Below are positions 1-11,078 of a stretch of 64,000 bases of DNA, one piece after another. The DNA comes from Circinella umbellata (taxonomy: Eukaryota; Mucoromycota; Mucoromycetes; Mucorales; Lichtheimiaceae). The notes beneath the pieces were generated by a model. That model searched no databases. It saw only the letters and a list, made by a program, of their open reading frames with translations, and was not told where the DNA came from. The stretch is taken from contig JAIWNF010000042.1 of the NCBI GenBank assembly GCA_025093555.1, positions 248,001 to 312,000 of the forward strand. The letters run 5' to 3'. Made by a program: the position numbers and the translations under genes. Numbering within the stretch: position 1 is the first letter of the stretch; each line of letters begins with the position of its first letter.

Positions 1-273
1 ACCGAACAAACTGCTTTAGTTCTTGGTTCATGTACCAAGTTTTATCAGTGCGATGAGGGTGAAGTTGTTGTCAAACAATGTAAACAATTCACGAAATATG
101 ATTCAATTACGGGAAAATGTATTGGTTTGGATGGCAATGAGCCTGCGTTTTGTAAGGAAGGAACGGATTATTTAGAAGATAGACTACTCTTATCGTTTTT
201 ATGGCTTTGTATATTTGTAGTTGCAATTATTGTCGTTATGATGACAGACACTACAGAAGAAGCTATATTATAA
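1..273 (+). CDS. C-terminal part of a CBM14-like chitin-binding membrane protein (5' truncated)
   Basis: The reading frame is open from base 1 to a TAA at 271-273, so only the last 90 residues lie in the window. The first 60 residues have the spacing of a peritrophin/CBM14 chitin-binding module: a Cys, then KFYQCDEG, a following VVVKQC, an aromatic-rich stretch ending GKC, and a last Cys in AFCKEG. Family knowledge: the module binds chitin through a few aromatic residues held by disulfides. After it comes a hydrophobic segment (about residues 65-82, LLSFLWLCIFVVAIIVV) and a short polar tail, so the protein is probably anchored with the module outside the cell. The upstream part is unseen, so catalytic domains cannot be excluded. 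Confidence 0.6.
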   Translation, partial: TEQTALVLGSCTKFYQCDEGEVVVKQCKQFTKYDSITGKCIGLDGNEPAFCKEGTDYLEDRLLLSFLWLCIFVVAIIVVMMTDTTEEAIL

Positions 274-2570
274 TACAGTTCATGCTGCTACTAATAGTAC
301 GAGTGAATATACAATGTACGCCTATTTTTTCTCTTCTTGCTACTTTTTTTTATACTATTCTACTCATTTTATTCAACCCCCCCCCCATTCCCAAAAGTAC
401 TTGCTGCATAAGAATATTGTCCCCCTGATGCTTTTTAACCTTTGCTTTTCTTCAAGCAGTTTTATGTTTTCAGCATTTTTAAGAAAAAGCAGAGAGCCGT
501 TGTAAAAATGATATGCTTTTTTGATTATATATGTATAATATGCTCAACAATTACTATGTTTCATTTTTCTCACAAATCATTGCACTAATAAAAATATTAT
601 AAAAGAAATATGTCTTTTCTACTACGTACATATCTTATGCTTCAAAAATATATGTATATATAGTTTGTACGTGTGTGTGTGTACACAATATTACAGAACC
701 TGCAGATAGTAGTAAAAAAAGCTGGATTGGATCCCTGTAAAAAGTAGTGTAAAATGTATAATCACCACATGTTAAAATCTGATTCAATGGAAGACTCGAT
801 CTGCACGCTTAGTATGTAAGAATTTGACGAATAGTTTCGAGATTATATAGACCTTGTCATTATTCTTCAGCAACCTTTTCTTTTTAATCTATAAACTATA
901 TTCAACCATAGATAAAATCAATTTTTATCATATATACATCTCCATTTATGTGAGATGAAATGTTTTTACATACGTACTATTATAGTTTAGATGAAAGCCT
1001 ATGGATAGAAAGAATGAATTGACTAATATTTACAATGAATATGTACCCAAAAAAATTTAAACTTCGAAACCAACCAGATATTAGTTGATCTACAGTTGTC
1101 GATTACATGCAGGATATATAGATTATCAGTTGAGAAGCAATCTTATAATTCATTATTATGAACCATGTATGTAATCAATTATAAAGTAATATGTATACAT
1201 ATTTTTCATGAGTTTGTTGCAGATTATTTTATTAATTATATCTAGCAGAAAGTTTTAAAACAAAAGCCTACTCTCTGTGGCATTTGATATGGTTTTTTTT
1301 TTCAAATCATTCAAAATTTTACACTAGTGAGTTGTATAAGTTGAAAGAACACTTGGAAGTAAAATGATTATTTTTTCTGGAGGAAAAAAAGGGGGTACGG
1401 AAGGAATGTGTTATGGGGGTATAAAAATGGGTATATTAAGGTATAGAAATCTATTATTATTATTGATATGCAACTACTTTGAAAGTACATGGTAATAATC
1501 TCTTTATACACGAAGATAATACATCTACATATAGGTTATCATGGGTTTGAATTATTAAGATTGATTACACTAAGAAATATGTTAGGAATATTGGTGTAAA
1601 AAATATACCCGAGCCTTCTAAAATTCACTAGAATGATATATGTATTTAGTAAGAACTATTTATGATAGATAAAAGTAATTCACAAATTTTTGTTGAATAC
1701 TTAGTAACATTGGATTCGAGAGAATAGTGAATGTTAGATGACGATGCTACGAAACAGCTTATTTTTGTCAGGTACGTTAATTAGAATATTGACCTTGGAA
1801 TGAATAACATCAGTGACAAGACAAAATATTTAATGATACATGAAGCAAAAACAAAATCATTTGTACGTTCGCACGTATCGACGAACTATTTTGAATATTC
1901 ACTGTGTTATACATTTATTGTTTAAAAGCCCATCAGTCTCAAATTACTGTTAAGCATAAATTAAAGTTCTTCATTATTGATATTTTACAGTCTTATATTT
2001 ATAACAATATTACCTACGTGCTAGAAATATATTTCATTTTTATTAATTAATATGTAGCTCTATTATTCTGTATATCATGTAGTAGGTAAAATACAAACTC
2101 TGGACATCAACTTTCTGTATCAAAGATCAATAATATACAAAGATCAGGGTTCTTAAAAAGACCCCTGGCAAACCATAATACTTTTCTTTTATTGATTCGA
2201 TATACATTAGCCACTTGACGTTTATCTTTGCGCAGTCTCTAGGTAAGCTGATGCTTAATGGGGATTGTGTGTTTGAGAAAACCTGCTTTGAAAATTTGAT
2301 TTCAAAAAAGGAACAAGTCCAGTAGGAGACAGACATGGGAACAGAATTGATTATTTTCAACATATTAAATTGTAAGATATTATTAGAAACATGTACGAAC
2401 GTGCATAGTAAGTCATTTGTTTATTATCGTGAGTGTCATTTCTTTTTTAGCTAATGATTTTGCCACATACGAACCATTAATTAGGATAGAGTTTACTTTT
2501 CAGGGCAATTTAATATAATTCGTATATCGGTTGATGTAACTATTTTCAGGCACAAGAGCGAAAAAAAAAT
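274..2570. other. Intergenic, AT-rich
   Basis: No reading frame here looks coding. There is a (GT)n-like run near 670-682 and several homopolymers, including a C run near 377-386. The 78-codon frame on the minus strand near 2127-2363 has no recognisable features. This stretch should hold the 3' UTR of the CBM14 gene and the promoter of the thaumatin-like gene. Confidence 0.5.
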
Positions 2571-2573
2571 GGA

Positions 2574-2579
2574 TATAAA
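2574..2579 (+). promoter_or_regulatory. TATA box of the thaumatin-like gene
   Basis: TATAAA lies 64 bases upstream of the ATG at 2643, within ggatataaaaagacg. The spacing fits a short 5' UTR. It is assigned by position only. Confidence 0.45.
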
Positions 2580-2642
2580 AAGACGACTCAGGAACACACT
2601 TCGACTTTCTATTATTATTTCTTACGTATAGCCGATATATAT

Positions 2643-3392
2643 ATGCTGAACATTATTAAAATCACTTCTATCCTAACTTTCATCGGCGTTAGCTTGGGCG
2701 CCCCTACCAGTTCTTCACCATCTTCAACTTCATTCCCTTTATCTTCTTCTACATCCTCTGACCGCCCTGCTTCTTCTTCTAGTAGCTCTACTCCATCTGA
2801 TGGGAGTGATGTCACAGTTACTATCAGGAACAATTGTAGCAATAATCTCAAAATCTACAAGTTAAATAACGATGGTGGTAATCAAGAATCTCAAGACGTC
2901 TCTGCTGGTACATCTCATAAATTCCAAGTTAATTCTGATTGGTCTGGTCGATTCTGGGGTTGTAAAGATGGTGGTGATTGTGTTTCCTATGGTTCCGCTG
3001 TTTCGCTCGCCGAATTCTTGTTCAAGGGTTATGAAGGAGTCGATTTTTATGATATCTCGTTCGTAGATGGTTTTAACTTACCCATGAGTATTGAACCTGA
3101 AGATAAACCCGGTAATGGTTTTGATTGCGGTGCACCTGCCTGTTCAAGCTTACCGCCGTGTCCTGATGAGTTAAAGGGTAAAGATGGTGCATGTAAAAGT
3201 GCTTGTGCTGCTTTTGGTACCGAGGAATATTGTTGTACTGGCAAATATGATTCTTCCGACAAGTGTAAGGCAAATAAGTATGCTGATAAATTCAAGTCTA
3301 GTTGTTCAGATGCCTATAGTTATGCTTATGATGATGCCAAGAGTACATTTGGGTGTAAAACTGACAAATACACTGTGACTTTCTGTCCATAA
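2643..3392 (+). CDS. Secreted thaumatin-like protein
   Basis: An uninterrupted 249-residue protein. An N-terminal signal peptide (about residues 1-18, ending near SLGA) is followed by a Ser/Thr/Pro-rich linker (about 20-50) and then a thaumatin-like fold. Family landmarks are visible: VTIRNNCSNNLKIY at the first strand, GRFWGCKDGGDC in the place of the thaumatin signature, and DFYDISFVDGFNLPM, the conserved acidic-cleft strand. Family members are extracellular; some bind or hydrolyse beta-1,3-glucan and some inhibit fungi, but the enzymatic role here is not established. I count 14 cysteines in the mature domain against 16 in classical plant members, so one disulfide may be missing. No intron. 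Confidence 0.9.
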   Translation: MLNIIKITSILTFIGVSLGAPTSSSPSSTSFPLSSSTSSDRPASSSSSSTPSDGSDVTVTIRNNCSNNLKIYKLNNDGGNQESQDVSAGTSHKFQVNSDWSGRFWGCKDGGDCVSYGSAVSLAEFLFKGYEGVDFYDISFVDGFNLPMSIEPEDKPGNGFDCGAPACSSLPPCPDELKGKDGACKSACAAFGTEEYCCTGKYDSSDKCKANKYADKFKSSCSDAYSYAYDDAKSTFGCKTDKYTVTFCP

Positions 3393-4745
3393 AGAAAATA
3401 TTACAATCTTTTGTATTAGTATATTATGCTAAATATTATATCTTTTTCTGTTGAATTATATTATTCTATATGCTATATGCCATACAGCTGATATTTTCAT
3501 TGTTCATCTCAATTGATTCGTTTCAGCTATTATAGAGGTGAAATAGTACGGTACATGTATCAAACATGCACTTAAGAAAAAGAATACAAGAATAATCGAT
3601 ACGTAGCACACATACCAATAACACTAACGATAAAGATGATAGTGCTGTTATATATATATATATATATATATGCTTATATTATTCAACGTAACATTCATAA
3701 TATTCCAGTGTATTATCTTCTACTTGAACATAAAAAAAAATAGTCGGTTCATTTTCTACCCCGATTTTGCTCTCCAAGTTAATTATATCTATAGTAAGCG
3801 CTTTACTGCCATGTGGCAACAATTTTCAAACTTGATATAAAATTCAAGAGTGATTATTAGAATAGCACATCCGATAATTATGATGCATCTATTCGATCTG
3901 CCATCACGCAAGAAGATCGTTCATCTGAAAGTGTCTAATCATGTAGTATAGAACCTACAAAAAGGATGTTCTCTCTTCCTTTCTAACTTTGTAAAAGGAT
4001 AAGCATTGATCTTCAATAGTCTGTGAATAATTTATACATATTTGTACTTTTTTTCGGAATCTCTAAAGTTTAAAAGTTCTGGGTTAAATCAAAGTTTATA
4101 CTCTATTACAAAAAAAAAGCCAAGCAGTGAACAACTGGATCAGAATTTTCACACGATGAATTGGGCTACCAGCATAAAAATACTCAGGATGACTTTCTAT
4201 GAATGTGATATGATTGTTAGTTTGTAATAAGGTTGAGTTTAACTAGAGAGAAAAAAATAATAGTTATAGGCAAAGAATACGATATCGAATCCAGTTAATA
4301 AACTGATCAATAAAAAAAAATGGTTATCAAATCACGATATAACGAATAAAATGAATAGATTATATATTCGGTTTGAGAATGACGATAATGAAATCAAAGA
4401 AGTAAATAGATTATCCTATCATGGTACATATGAGTCAAAAGTCAGAAGGTTTATTTATGGTCTCACGATCAACGTATATTGTATATATATATATCTTATC
4501 CATTATAGTAATAGTGAATAATTTACCTGTATCAGGCCAGCGTTTCCATATAAACCTCACTCACTCACCAATAAAAAAAAGATAACCAAACTAAAATAAA
4601 AAAAACTTTAAGTCGCCGACCAATCTTAAAGCGAACCTTGTTCTTCTAACTTTTTTGATACATAATCTTTTGTTGCTCTTCTTTTTATTTTTCTTTTCCT
4701 TCCAGTTACTCTTTAAACTTTTTCCTCGTTTAGCCTATTTAAGAA
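3393..4745. other. Intergenic region with a (TA)n run
   Basis: No gene seen. It contains the (TA)n microsatellite at about 3649-3671 and, from about 4550 to 4745, a pyrimidine-rich stretch typical of a fungal promoter just upstream of the D-amino-acid oxidase ATG. Confidence 0.5.
3649..3671. repeat. (TA)n microsatellite
   Basis: About eleven uninterrupted TA units in intergenic DNA. Confidence 0.85.
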
Positions 4746-6249
4746 ATGTCAAAAGTTGTTATTGTTGGTAATTTTTTAATTTTTTTTTTACTATGTGTTT
4801 TACTTAAAAGTGTTACTATAAAGGAGATAGAAAACTAATTGTGAAAGGGATCAAAAACAAATAATGATAGGTGCTGGTGTCAGCGGTTTGACCACAGCAG
4901 TCGATCTTTTGAAGAACGGGTATAAGGATGTTACAGTTATTGGACAATATATTCCTGGCGATATAACTGTCGGTTATACCTCTCCATGGGCTGGCGCTTC
5001 AATTTTATCTTTCGCATCAAGCAAAGATGTTCGTTTACAAGGTAAATTAGAAAATTGTTTTAACTGGCCTTCGTGAAAAGAGGAATGTAGAGTGGAAAAG
5101 CAATAATGCCATAAAAAAGGATTACATGCTAAATAATAACATTTTTATATTATTAAAGAAATTGATACCGATGCTCATAAGGTATTTAAACACCTTGCTG
5201 AGAATGTACCCGAATCTAGTGTAATTCATTGTCCAGGTGTCCAAGTGAATGACGAAGAGGATGAAGACGGTGAAGACAGTTTTTGGGTGCGCAAATTGTA
5301 CCCCAAGGTTAGTTATCTACAAAATGGTAAAGAAGGAACATCAGATCCGGAAAATGGGATGTAGATATCCACATATTAAGAATCCACCGGCATATTTATC
5401 ATTACTATGTAGTTCGCAGAAATCCCCAAGAACAAGTTGCCTGAAGGTTCATGTAAAGGATATACGTTTGAGACTTGTAAGTTCATCATTAATACCGAAA
5501 AAAACTATTCACAAAACCAAAAAAGTGATCCTTTTATATGATTATCGGAGAATTGTTTCTCAAACCTCGTTTTTTTCTTCTCGCGTAAAACAAACCGCGG
5601 TTATACAGATACACTTTCCGTTCCGAAATATCTTAATTGGCTCGTTGAGCAAATAACTAAACTTGGTGGTAAAGTTCAACGCGTTAACGCTATTGAGAGT
5701 TTACAAGAAGTTATTGAGAGTTCTCAATGTGACATTCTTATCAACTGTACTGCATTGGGTGCAGCCAAATTATCTGATGTTCGTGACTCCAACATGTATA
5801 CTGTTCGTGGTCAAACCATTTTAGTTGACGCCCCTCATATTCGTCAACAGATTTATCGTGACGGCAAAGATAGGATTGTATATATTATACCCCGTGGTGA
5901 CGGTACCGTTATTTGTGGTGGTACCAAGGATACTGTAAACCAAAACTTGAATGCCGAACCTGAATTAACTAAGAAACTTTTGGAAAATGCTTACAAGGCT
6001 TGTCCTGATTTGACTCATGGCCAAGGCCCTGATAAGTTCAAGATTGTATCTATCAATGTTGGATTCCGTCCTGGTCGTAAGCAAGGTATTCGTTTGGAAA
6101 AGGAAGTGAGAGCTTCTGCTGTTTCGGGTAAAAAGGTCACTATTGTTCATAACTATGGTCATAGTTCTCATGGTTACCAATCCAGCTGGGGTTGCTCTCA
6201 ACGTGTTGTCAAATTATTGAACGAAAAGTCACTCGTTGCCAAGTTATAA
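4746..6249 (+). CDS. D-amino-acid oxidase, peroxisomal
   Basis: An FAD enzyme that oxidatively deaminates D-amino acids to 2-oxo acids, ammonia and H2O2. Five exons keep frame: 4746-4767, 4871-5041, 5159-5307, 5413-5476, 5609-6249, giving 348 residues, the usual family length. The first exon is only 22 nt; joined to exon 2 it makes the dinucleotide-binding motif VVIVGAGVSG (Gly 8, 10, 13). The middle has YTLSVPKYLNWLVEQI after the exon 4-5 junction. The C-terminus carries the DAO signature HNYGHSSHGYQ (about 316-326). The last three residues are AKL, a variant of the PTS1 signal, so the protein is probably peroxisomal, where catalase removes the peroxide. The gene converges on trehalase, with 202 nt between the stop codons. 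Confidence 0.92.
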
Positions 6250-6451
6250 TTTCTCTAATCTCCCCTGTTTTTCTTGTTTTCATTATTTTACATTTATTGT
6301 AATTTTGTTCTCTAATGTATTTTTCTGCACATAAATATATAATATAAATTATCTTTCTTAAATTTATCGAAAGTCTAGATAGGAAAGGTTTTAAAAAAGA
6401 ATATTAAAAGGGAATGGATAGAAGGTGAATGTATATATATGCTTGCGTGTT

Positions 6452-9326
6452 CTATAGGTAGGGTGGAGGAGTTAAGTGATCATTTGATGTGGTTGGAGGC
6501 TGTAAATTTCGTGGGCTATGGAGTGGGCTATGGAGTGGACTATGAAGTGGGCTATGTAATGGACTAGACGATGGACTCGCCAAATGTTCAGATCCACTTG
6601 GTGAAGTAGGTCCAATACGGGTAACGGCAGCATTAGCATTACCATTTTGTGTGATATGACGTGCAGTAAGTACCGAGCTGCGTCGTCTTTCTAACCACTC
6701 CTTTTCTTCGTCTGGTGTACGTGCAGCACGTTCACGCGCCAAAGCCTTTTCAAACAATAAATCGGGTACAGTGCATGTACCTAATGCCCTTCTCATTTGA
6801 GTATTCAAATAACCAAGTCCCAATTGAAAAGATGAATTCATCCATCCAAATCCTTCACGGGGTATAAACTTGAAATCGATGCCGACGTTACCATATTCAA
6901 CTTCAACTTTATGTGACAACCCAACCACATCAAATTTTTCTGGAACAACTCCATTGAAATCAACAAAACTTTTTGTAATTCTATATAAGCATAAATACAT
7001 ATTAATATATACATGTATGTATGAGATAATAGTTTTTTTGTTAGAAAGTTTGAAAAACTTACGTATATAGCCAGCGGTAAGCTAAACGACGTGCAAGATC
7101 CTTCATACCGTATTTTTCGAATCCTTCCCAAGCCATGATTTGATGAGGTGCCCATCCAAATGGAAAGTCCCATTGCCGGTTTGGTCGGTCGATAGATATG
7201 TTACCACGCGATTTCTCTGTTCCAGACACAAGGCCGCCTAGCACTTCAAATTTAATCAATGAATTCTTGGCCATTGCTTTTGCTTGATGTTCTGAAGCAC
7301 AACCAGCCCACATGGCCCAAAATGCTGTCACGGTTTCATACGTTTCTTGCTTTTCAGTTACAGTATTATAATCAAAATACAAACTTTGTTCCTCGTTCCA
7401 CAAATATTGATCAATCCGTTGTTTTCGTTTTTTAGCTCGTTCGGCCCAAACATGAGCGTACTGTTTTTCACCATTGAAATCCTCCAATTCATCATCCAAC
7501 ACATGGGTAATCATATTTGCCATATCCACTTCATACTTGTATAACAATGTGTTTAAATCAATCGTAGCCAAATTCGCACATACTCTATCGAATCGATAGG
7601 TCGTATCATGACCTGATTCTCGTACAGCACGATCGTGTAAAAAGTATTCATCCAGCTCAGGTTCAACAATTTCACCATCATTATAAAGTTTATCAAAGGC
7701 TTCGATAGTGACATTGTTTTTTTTGGCATAAGGTTCAATTATATGAGCGAAATGCGAAGCTTCAGTTTCCGGTGGAATACCTTGTCCATCCGGTCTATAA
7801 CGTGATAACATTGTCTTTTTATCTAAACGCGGTTCTGTCATCCAAACTTCATGATATTCCTTGATGGCAGATTTTAAAATTTCTCTTAGCCAGGTCTTGT
7901 TTTCTTTTCCTTCTTGTGGATTCATACGCTCATACACACGATAAGCCATATCTGTCAAAAATGGTGGCTGTGATCTTGTTAAATAGTATGATCGATTGGC
8001 GTTTAATATTTTACCATAATGCTTGATTTCATAGGCAAAATTCTCGACCATGCCTTGAGCTAATTCACGTCTTCCATCAATCAAAAGTCCCAAAGCGACA
8101 AAATAGGAATCCCACCCATACATTTCGTTAAAACGTCCACCAGGTACAGCAAATGGAACACCTCGCCAGATGACATTTCCATTGGCATCTTCTTGGCGAC
8201 GCATATCCAAGGTCAAAAGACCGGGTTCGTCATTGATGCTTTTGACATATTCAGGTGTAATATCCTTGGGTAAGTAAACAACTTCCAGGTTTAAATGAGA
8301 TCGTAGTTCCGATACAGACTTGTAATATTCATAAATTTCTCTTTCATTGTAAGGAATATAGATTCTTGGATTATGGTTGACCGTTCTGTTCTTAGGATCG
8401 CTACAAATGATCTCAATAGTATCTGCATCAATACGTCTAGTAAGTCCGTCCCAAAAATGGTGACTAAACGAATGTATTTTTTGTTAGTTGGCAATGTATA
8501 GATATATATATATATATCTATGTATGACTTAAAAGTTGAGACATTTCTTTTACCGAATCATACGTGACAAACGATCCACTGGATTTTCATTTAATCGTGC
8601 TTCATCAAGTACAATATGTTTCCGACCATAATCATGCGCCAAAGCAAGTTCTTGGAGCAAATTTGAAAGCATATATGTACCACGAATATCGATTTTACGG
8701 TATCCACCAGAATCAGCTGTACCGAGTTGCATTGTTTTAGGGCCCAAATCATTAATAGTAATTTGGTAATCACCATCTGTATCTTCTTGTTCAAGAATTA
8801 GACGTTGTGTTTCTTCAACATCAATTAAAAATTTACGTGCTTTATTTTTATCATCTAAGGTATTTAAAATATTTGTTTGTTTGTTTATGATGTTAATTAT
8901 TACTATTCATTTCCTGCTCTTCCCCCCAAAAAAAAATCTGTCATGGAAATAACTACCCCCCAACTCAAAAAAAAAATCATTTGACGTCATGGTTACTACT
9001 GCATTAACTACACAAAGCAAACAGAAAAAAAAATTACCATGCGAAGCTCTACGATAAGGTGCCAAATCTAAAGCATTTGGATTTATATCCAGACGAGTTT
9101 TCTATAGTAACCAAAAAAAAAAAAATACATTTTCGCAATGAATTGTCAAGATCATGATTTTAACTTTTCGGAATGAGCAAAAAAGAAAAGAAAAATAATA
9201 ACTTACAGTGTAAGTTCTTGTGCGTTGTCGAGCATTTTTTCCAGTGGTATAATATGTTGATGCAGGTGCATGAACATCAATCTCATCAAGGTCAGCATCA
9301 ATAATGGGTACTTTTTGAATCGACAT
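6452..9326 (-). CDS. Neutral (cytosolic) trehalase, GH37
   Basis: Hydrolyses trehalose to two glucoses. Exons on the minus strand: 9326-9207, 9101-9038, 8854-8554, 8463-7063, 6980-6452; 804 residues. Both trehalase signatures are present: [15 protein letters not shown] at about 269 and [10 protein letters not shown] at about 592. There is no signal peptide. An acidic loop [17 protein letters not shown] (about 85-101) matches the calcium-binding motif of fungal neutral trehalases, and YRRAS (Ser about 60) looks like the PKA site that recruits 14-3-3 proteins in yeast Nth1. Regulation by cAMP/PKA and calcium is inferred from these. Unusually, the C-terminus carries a long Ser/Pro-rich tail (from about 690) with four tandem SPLH units at about 768-783. 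Confidence 0.93.
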
Positions 9327-10950
9327 AATATATTTGAGAGAATAAATCAATGGGAAAAGAGAAGAAAAAAAAAAGAAAAAAAAAAATATGATCGTTTATT
9401 ATGCAAACATAGAAATTTTAAGCTCAGGCTTTTTTTTTAAAAAAAAGGTTTCAAAATTTATATGAAAAGAAAAAAAAGACCATGTGAATTCTATACAACA
9501 TGATGATCGTCACTTTTTTTTTTTTGATGATGTGATTATCTTTTATTTAGTCATGTGAAATGGCGATCTACTGATGATAAAAGGATAGCATATGTTCAGT
9601 TGAATGGTTGATAAGTTTTATAGTTTCAACCACCAGATCTCGACATTTCCATTTATGGCACCCCCGATCTTTTTATTTTGATCGATTTTTCTTTGTTCTT
9701 TTATTTGACTCTACTTCCTCCACCTGTGCTTTGAAATACGTAATATATACAATAAAGGTTTTAAGGAATTCGTCAAAGATAGAAGACTTTCTGGATCTTT
9801 TAGTTCGAGATTTGTTATTTTTTCCTTGACGAAAAAACAAGTGTACTGCACAAAGTACTACAAATCACAAATGATACGTAGTGAATAAAAAATAAAAATA
9901 AAAAAAGTCCACATCAAAGTACTAAATTATTGGATGACGAACTACTTGTTTGAGATTGAACTCAAACTCCACTATTGAATTTTAAAACATGTCTATTCAG
10001 TATGTTCATTATATTTTTGCTATTACAACAGGTGACATTTTGTGGCTCAAAGTTACTTATAAGGATAGGTGCTAAATAATTTAGCGTCGTTGATATTGAT
10101 GCTAGGGGAATTAGAAGTCTTATTTTCATTTTTATAAACATTTAATGCTAAGCTCATTTTTTCTTTGTAAAGAATCCTTAATTTTGTTTACTTTTAAAGA
10201 TATATATATAAATATATAAAGAATCACAGCAACTTTTTTTAATAAAGTATTACATATTGAAAGATATAAAGGAAATGTGGATGATTTGATGACCACGATA
10301 AGATATGCAGAAGAATTAGTAAATAATATTAAAGATTGTAATTTACTACATTGAGAATGTTCCAAAGTTAATAATGTAGTTGTGTGTTATGCTGACAACC
10401 GGTTATTAAGTATATTTCAAGTACGCAACTCATATTCAAATTATCCAGTCAATAAGATTTCCCTGGTACAGTGGCTGGTATCTCTATAGGGTAAAATAAT
10501 ATGTCAACTGTTTACCATCGCTTCATTCAAGTATTAAATATGCTATAAAATTTCTGTCTTTTCAATATTGATTATGGAGAAGAAATACGGAGTTGTCGAC
10601 ATATTAAAGAAAAAATCAAGACTGCAGCAGGGTTTTTTTGGCTGCATAACTTCATGACGTAAAAATACTTTTCTAGGCCATAGATTATTAGAGGTCGACA
10701 GGAGAGAGTCAAAGAAATAATAGTGGTCAATAACTCCAATTTTGAATACATATTTGATCGCAGGTTCTATTGTTCCTGCTGTTGTCATATGGTACACAAT
10801 AAAGATATTGAAAATAAGCAACACTAATAAAGATTATCTGTATAGTTTATTCGGGCATGATTAATTGTGAATACCTATTTTTTTTTTGTGAATGATTATA
10901 TACAGTACGTAGTCTCGCTGACGACATCGATAGCGAACAAATAAAAAAAT
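9327..10950. other. Intergenic, no gene recognised
   Basis: Upstream of two divergent genes, trehalase and chitinase. It is AT-rich with many A/T homopolymers. Frames near 9608-9829, 10132-10365 and 10543-10824 are short and have no recognisable domain or coding composition. Confidence 0.5.
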
Positions 10951-10957
10951 ATAAAAA
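10951..10957 (+). promoter_or_regulatory. Possible TATA box of the chitinase gene
   Basis: TATAAAA lies 128 bases upstream of the proposed chitinase ATG at 11079. Position and match only. Confidence 0.3.
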
Positions 10958-11078
10958 GGGATTATGTTCTCTCTTGATTCGATGCACTTTTGTTTCCTTT
11001 TATTAGCACTATTATCCCGCTCCAAGCAAGCTACGTATCCCTCAGACAAAATCAGTTTTTTTTTAATTTTCCCCAAGA

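Noticed and set aside
6452..9326. Acid (secreted) trehalase
   Set aside because: There is no signal peptide, and the GH37 signatures plus the calcium loop [16 protein letters not shown] are those of the neutral, cytosolic type.
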